Positions 28,362 through 32,062 of a stretch of DNA of 32,062 bases are shown in pieces; the stretch's first letter is position 1; each line of letters opens with the position of its first letter. The translations under genes were made by a program, and so were the position numbers. A model generated the notes under the pieces. The model was not told the DNA's origin, made no database searches, and saw only the letters and a list, made by a program, of their open reading frames with translations. The stretch is from the NCBI RefSeq assembly GCF_019747315.1, contig NZ_JAIEQY010000373.1:1-32062 (forward strand), read 5' to 3'. This stretch comes from Roseococcus sp. Its GTDB lineage: Bacteria; Pseudomonadota; Alphaproteobacteria; Acetobacterales; Acetobacteraceae.

Positions 28362-29621
28362 TCAATCGGTGATCGCCTGATACACCAGCGCGTTGATCAC
28401 GCGGCGGTAGTATTGCCGCAGCGCCCCTGGCGTCGGCGCCATGAAGACCACGGCCAGCTGCTCGCGCGGGTCCACCCACATGGCCGTGCCGAAGGCACCG
28501 TTCCAGCTGAACATGCCGGGATTGCCGAGGCCCGCGCTGCCGCCTTCGCGCCGCACGCCGACGGTGAGGCCGAAGCCCCAGTTCACCATGTTGCCCTCGG
28601 TGCCCGAGACATTGTTCTCGATGCCGGCATGCATGTGGTCCCGCGTCATCTCGGCCACGCTGGCGCGCGAGAGGATGCGCTGGCCGTCCAGTGTGCCACC
28701 GTTCAGCAGCATCTGGGCAAAGCGCAGAAAGTCGCCCGCAGTGGAGACGGCGCAGCCGCCGCCGCAATCGAAGCGCGGCGCGGAAAGGCCGGTGGTCAGG
28801 CTTTGCGGTTGGCCGGTGGCGGGGTCTGTCGGCAGGGGCGTGGCATAGCGGGCGCGGTCGCCCTCGGGCACCAGGAAGCCGGTATCCGCCATGCGCAGCG
28901 GGCGGAAGATGCGCTGCGCCATGGCCTCGCCCAGGCGCTGCTCGGTCAGGCGCTCGACGACGAGGCCCAGCACATCGGTCGAAAGGCTGTAGTCCCAGAC
29001 CGTACCCGGCTGATGCAGCAGGGGCAGCGAGGCCAGGCGCGCGATGAAGCTGGCCTGATCGAACTCCCGGGCCGAGCTGTTGGAGCTGGCCGGATAGAGC
29101 CTGTGCAGCGCCGTGGTGCCGCGCCCGCCATAGGTGATGCCGGAGGTGTGGCGCGAAAGATCGATCAGCGTGATCGGCCGCGTGGCGGGCACGGTGGTCT
29201 CGGGATTGGCATCCACCGCCACGCGGCGATTGCCGAGCTCCGGCAGGAAGCGCGAGACGGGGTCGGTCAGGGCCAGGCGCCCTTCCTCCAGCAGAGTGAG
29301 CATGGCCACCGCCGTCATCGGCTTGGTCATGCTGGCGATGGGGAAGATGGCGTCGCGCGGCATGGGGCGGGTGCGGGCGCCGTCCACATGGCCGAAGGCT
29401 TCGTAATAGGCGAGCTGCCCGCGCCGGGCGATCGCGATGACCGCGCCGGGCAATTGGCCGCGCGCGATATCAGCCTCCATCGTCGTGCGGATGCGGTCCA
29501 GCCGCGCGGTCGAGAAGCCCAGCTCCTGCGGGTTGCCGCGCGGCAAGGGATCGGCCGCGGCGGGAAGGGCGAAGGCGACCAGGCTGGCCAGAAGCAGCTT
29601 TCTCAAGCGCGGTTTCCTCAT
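28362..29621 (-). CDS. Serine hydrolase of the class-C beta-lactamase/esterase fold
   Basis: The 419-residue protein has a Sec signal (LRKLLLASLVAFALPAAA) and the penicillin-binding-protein-like fold. The catalytic Ser-x-x-Lys is visible as SMTKPM, preceded by FPIA, and a Tyr-containing YSLSTDVLG gives the second motif. The HTSGITYGG stretch and VDPREQLAVVFMAP near the end are typical of class-C-like esterases and D-aminopeptidases. It is probably periplasmic and hydrolyses an ester or peptide; true beta-lactamase activity is not implied. I prefer the ATG at 29621 because the signal peptide begins there; the ribosome site is weak. It is divergent from the Bug gene at 29747. Confidence 0.86.
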   Translation of the reverse strand: MRKPRLRKLLLASLVAFALPAAADPLPRGNPQELGFSTARLDRIRTTMEADIARGQLPGAVIAIARRGQLAYYEAFGHVDGARTRPMPRDAIFPIASMTKPMTAVAMLTLLEEGRLALTDPVSRFLPELGNRRVAVDANPETTVPATRPITLIDLSRHTSGITYGGRGTTALHRLYPASSNSSAREFDQASFIARLASLPLLHQPGTVWDYSLSTDVLGLVVERLTEQRLGEAMAQRIFRPLRMADTGFLVPEGDRARYATPLPTDPATGQPQSLTTGLSAPRFDCGGGCAVSTAGDFLRFAQMLLNGGTLDGQRILSRASVAEMTRDHMHAGIENNVSGTEGNMVNWGFGLTVGVRREGGSAGLGNPGMFSWNGAFGTAMWVDPREQLAVVFMAPTPGALRQYYRRVINALVYQAITD

Positions 29622-29746
29622 GCGGGTCGCGTGATCCCGGCCCTTGCTGCCGGAGCTAAGCCGCTTCGCCTGGTCCGGACAAGTCACGCTTGACGCAAGC
29701 CGGGCGCCCGCCCCACGGTTGGCGCAAACAGGGAGGATAATGCGTC

Positions 29747-30724
29747 ATGAGCATCCAAAGCCAGGCCATCGCGCGCCGGCATGTCCTCGCGCTGCCGACG
29801 CTGTTGGCCACACCCGCCCTGGCGCAGGCTTGGCCCGCGCGGCCGGTTCGGCTGATCGTCCCCTTCGGCCCGGGTGGGCCGACCGATGTGGTGGCGCGCA
29901 TCCTGGCCAACGGACTTTCGCCCGCGCTGGGCCAGCCCGTGGTGATCGAGAATCGCGGCGGCGCCGGCGGCAATATCGGCGTGGCGCTGGCCGCGCGCGC
30001 GGCGCCGGATGGTTATACGCTGCTGGTCACCTCCACCGGCTTCGTCGTGAACCCGAGCCTGTTCCGCAATCCCGGCTACGACCCGATCCGGGATTTCGCG
30101 CCGATCAGCGAGCTTGCGGCCTCGCCCGATGTGTTCCTGGCGGGTGCGGCCTCGCCCATCCGCAGCCTGGAGGATCTGGTGGCACGGGCGCGGGCCACAC
30201 CGGGGGGGATGCATTTCGCCAATCCCGGCACCGGCTCCACCCCGCATCTGGCGGGCGAGCGGCTGGCGATCGAGCGCGGCATCGGCTTCGTCCAGGTCAC
30301 GCACAGCAGCGCGGCGCTTTGCGTCCAGGCGCTGCTGGCCGGCACGGTGGAGATCGGCGCCACGGCGCTGGCCTCGTCGCATGCGCAGATCAAGGCGGGC
30401 AATCTGCGCGCCCTGGCGCTGACCGGCCCCGAGCGATGGTTCGACCTGCCCGATGTGCCGACCATGCGCGACCTCGGCCAGCCGAATTTCGTGACCGAGA
30501 CCTTCCTCAGCCTCTTTGCGCCCGCCGGCACGCCCAACCCCATCGTGGAACGCCTGGCGCGGGAGACGACGGCGGTGATGGGCGATGCCGAGACCCGCAC
30601 GCGCATGCGCAATGCCGGCTTCATCGTCCGGCCGGATGGGCCGGAGGCACTGGCCAACCGCGTGGCGCGGGAAGTGGCGGCGTGGCGGGACCTGATCACC
30701 CGGGCGCGGATCGTCGCGGAGTAA
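29747..30724 (+). CDS. Bug-family (TctC-like) substrate-binding protein
   Basis: The 325-residue precursor has a signal peptide (RRHVLALPTLLATPALAQA) and the Bug core: PVRLIVPFGPGGPTDVVAR, VVIENRGGAGGNIGVALAA, FAPISELAASPDV, IGFVQVTHSSAALCVQALL and VPTMRDLGQPNFVTETFLS. The usual VPYRG/S ligand-loop motif is VTHSSAALC here, so its ligand specificity probably differs from the Bug proteins at 12853 and 24101. The ATG at 29747 has GGGAGG upstream. An ATG seven bases earlier (29740) is out of frame. The serine hydrolase lies divergent; no TctAB genes are near. Confidence 0.9.
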   Translation: MSIQSQAIARRHVLALPTLLATPALAQAWPARPVRLIVPFGPGGPTDVVARILANGLSPALGQPVVIENRGGAGGNIGVALAARAAPDGYTLLVTSTGFVVNPSLFRNPGYDPIRDFAPISELAASPDVFLAGAASPIRSLEDLVARARATPGGMHFANPGTGSTPHLAGERLAIERGIGFVQVTHSSAALCVQALLAGTVEIGATALASSHAQIKAGNLRALALTGPERWFDLPDVPTMRDLGQPNFVTETFLSLFAPAGTPNPIVERLARETTAVMGDAETRTRMRNAGFIVRPDGPEALANRVAREVAAWRDLITRARIVAE

Positions 30725-30826
30725 GCGCGCGGGCCGCCGGATGGATTTGAAGCTGGGCGTTTCTGCGGTAGCGTGCCGCATCCCGCCGCGCGATGCAGCG
30801 GCACGACATTCTTGGAGACTATGCTG

Positions 30827-31150
30827 ATGGAAATCACCGAGACCCAGGAAGCCGGCAAGGGGGTTGCGATCCTGGATGGGCGGCTCGACACCGCGACCGC
30901 CGCGCTGACCGAGACCCGCCTGCTCGCCATGCTGGAGAAGGGCGGCGTGATCGCCGACCTGTCGGAGGTGCGCTACGTGTCCTCGGCCGGGCTGCGCGTG
31001 TTGCTGAAGGCGGCCAAGCAGGCGAAGGCGACGGGGGCGAGCTTCGCCGTGGTCGGCCTGCAGCCGCCGGTTCGCGAAGTCTTCGAGATCAGCGGCTTCG
31101 ACAAGATCATCCCCGCCTTCGCCACCCGCGCCGAGGCTGCCTCCGCCTGA
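30827..31150 (+). CDS. STAS-domain anti-sigma-factor antagonist-like protein
   Basis: This 107-residue single-domain protein matches the SpoIIAA/STAS fold: GVAILDGRLDTATA, then VIADLSEVRYVSSAGLRVLL and ISGFDKIIPAF at the end. The phosphorylatable serine is probably S52 in YVSSAGL. Such proteins act in partner-switching with a kinase/anti-sigma factor. The ATG at 30827 has GGAG with the right nine-base spacing; an ATG at 30821 is too close. The CheR gene begins two bases after the stop, which suggests a link with a chemosensory-type pathway rather than a sigma factor. No kinase is visible in the window. Confidence 0.9.
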   Translation: MEITETQEAGKGVAILDGRLDTATAALTETRLLAMLEKGGVIADLSEVRYVSSAGLRVLLKAAKQAKATGASFAVVGLQPPVREVFEISGFDKIIPAFATRAEAASA

Positions 31151-31152
31151 GC

Positions 31153-31938
31153 ATGGCGCGCGCCCCCGCCGCGGCCGCCGCTGCACGGGAAGCGGCGGTG
31201 GTGGCCGCGCTGGAATCCCTGGCGGGGCTTGCGCCGTCCTCCGTGCTCACGGCCCGGCTGAAGCGGGCGGCGCCCTTGCTTGAGGCCTGCGACCCGCAGG
31301 CGGCCCATGTGGCGGACCCCGCCTGGGCCGCGCTGCTGGATGCAGTGACGGTGCAGGAGACGCGGCTCTATCGCCACCCTTCGCAGGCCGACTGCGCCGG
31401 CGCCCTGCTGCCGGCCGCGCTGCAGCGCGCGCGGGAGGCGGGGCGCGGCTTTCGCATGCTCTCGGCTGGCTGCGCGACGGGCGAGGAGGCCTTCACCCTG
31501 GCCGCCCAGGCGATGCAGGCGGAGGCCAGCCCCTCCGGCCTGGAGGTGCTGGGGCTGGATCTCTGTCGCCCGGCACTGGAAAGTGCGGCCGCAGGCATCA
31601 TCGCGCCCGGCCTGGGTGATCCACTGGCATTGGTTCCGGATGCGCTGCGCCCCTGGCTGGCTGATACGGATGGATCGCCCCGGCTGCACCCCGCCCTGCG
31701 CCGCAGCCTGGACTTCCGCCGTGCCAATCTGCTGGAAGGGCTCGGGGCCACGGGGTTCGACGTGATCTTCTGCCGCAACGTGCTGATCTACCTGACGGAT
31801 CAGGCGCGGGAGCGGGTGGTGGCGTCCCTCATCGCCGGGCTGCGCCCTGGCGGCCTGCTGGCGCTCGGGCCGAGCGACCGGCCGCCCAGCGGCTTGCGCC
31901 CCATGGGCGAATCCATTTGGCAGAAGCCCGATGAGTGA
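31153..31938 (+). CDS. CheR-type protein-glutamate methyltransferase
   Basis: The 261-residue protein would methylate chemoreceptor glutamates with SAM. The SAM-binding domain carries RMLSAGCATGEEAFTLAA (about 100-117), LEVLGLDLC and VIFCRNVLIYLTDQARERV (split across 205-225). The N-terminal part contains VTVQETRLYRHP, matching the TxNET-FFR motif of CheR with Gln for Asn and Leu-Tyr for Phe-Phe, so it is an atypical member. It starts two bases after the STAS gene and overlaps the next gene (ATGAGTGA), which points to one operon. With no receptor gene in view, it may serve a chemotaxis-like signalling system. Confidence 0.87.
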   Translation: MARAPAAAAAAREAAVVAALESLAGLAPSSVLTARLKRAAPLLEACDPQAAHVADPAWAALLDAVTVQETRLYRHPSQADCAGALLPAALQRAREAGRGFRMLSAGCATGEEAFTLAAQAMQAEASPSGLEVLGLDLCRPALESAAAGIIAPGLGDPLALVPDALRPWLADTDGSPRLHPALRRSLDFRRANLLEGLGATGFDVIFCRNVLIYLTDQARERVVASLIAGLRPGGLLALGPSDRPPSGLRPMGESIWQKPDE

Positions 31939-32062
31939 TCCTCCGCTCCCTTGCCCGCTCCCTGGCGGCGGCTGGTTCCGCCTGGCCGAGGGCGAGGCCG
32001 TCCTGGCCGATGCGCCGCCCCGGACGACCGCCCCCGGGCCGGCGCGCCTGGCCAGCGCCGCG
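31931..32062 (+). CDS. Start of an unknown gene, truncated by the window edge
   Basis: An ATG at 31931 overlaps the CheR 3' end by eight bases, and the frame stays open to the last base, giving 44 residues that begin MSDPPLPCPLPGGGWFRLAE. This is too little to name. Its close overlap with cheR suggests another protein of the same signalling cluster. The true start might be a different codon. Confidence 0.5.
   Translation, partial: MSDPPLPCPLPGGGWFRLAEGEAVLADAPPRTTAPGPARLASAA

Noticed and set aside
28317-29693. Plus-strand open frame opposite the serine hydrolase
   Set aside because: Shadow of a gene with a clear signal peptide and SxxK motif on the minus strand.
24071-29747. AATGCGTCA shared before two Bug genes (24071-24079 and 29739-29747)
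   Set aside because: Nine bases in two places, at different distances from the start codons and in one case overlapping a start; probably coincidence.
1-32062. CRISPR array, prophage, insertion sequence or tRNA genes
   Set aside because: I saw no regularly spaced direct repeats, integrase/transposase motifs, phage proteins or tRNA cloverleaf with TTCGANNC-type arms on either strand.

Overview
The window is a gene-dense, high-GC bacterial chromosome segment. I infer an alphaproteobacterium, most likely an acetic-acid-bacteria relative (Acetobacteraceae, Roseomonas-like). The reasons are the codon use, three complete Bug-type (tripartite tricarboxylate transporter, TTT) periplasmic binding proteins, two solo-type ABC binding proteins, and repeated GC-rich hairpins between genes. 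This assignment is an inference from protein style, not a phylogeny. I see no rRNA, tRNA, CRISPR array, phage or insertion sequence; the window looks like ordinary chromosome with a strong organic-acid and nitrogen-compound scavenging flavour.

Layout. 1-1770: the 3' part of mobA, a 41-residue membrane peptide, a YffB/ArsC-like protein, a truncated remnant of a DNA methyltransferase, a hairpin repeat and a small membrane protein. 1831-4711: a peptide-type ABC binding protein and an M20 hydrolase in one operon. 4788-5411: an unrecognised protein. 5749-8863: class I ribonucleotide reductase nrdA and nrdB, with candidate NrdR boxes upstream and a pair of inverted repeats between the genes. 8962-12854: a Sco-type copper protein, a small unknown protein, an OmpR-type response regulator, an M20 carboxypeptidase-like enzyme and a secreted trypsin-like protease. 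12853-13812: a Bug protein whose start codon overlaps that of the divergent protease.

13870-20994 is the most coherent metabolic block. An NMT1/THI5-like binding protein is divergent from rutB-rutC-rutD (the later steps of the Rut pyrimidine-degradation pathway). These converge on a minus-strand operon of a second NMT1-like binding protein, an ABC ATPase, a permease and a cytosine-deaminase-like amidohydrolase. RutA, the ring-opening monooxygenase, and RutF are absent from the window. The block therefore looks like an uptake-plus-catabolism locus for pyrimidines or related N-heterocycles, with its first step encoded elsewhere or replaced.

21157-23977: a Tat-exported amidohydrolase, a YciF-like ferritin-fold protein and a carboxymuconolactone-decarboxylase-family protein. 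24101-28007: an operon of a Bug binding protein, a MaoC/HTD2-like hydratase, a CaiB-type CoA transferase and a CitE-like CoA lyase. These are the three enzyme classes of the itaconate (RipABC / Ict-Ich-Ccl) or mesaconate/citramalate route, so a C5-dicarboxylate utilisation operon is likely. 28054-30724: a small unknown protein, a class-C beta-lactamase-fold hydrolase and a third Bug protein. 30827-end: a STAS protein, a CheR methyltransferase and the start of a further overlapping gene, probably the beginning of a chemosensory-type cluster that runs off the window.

Two dispersed hairpin families recur between genes and probably act as terminators or as small non-autonomous repeats.
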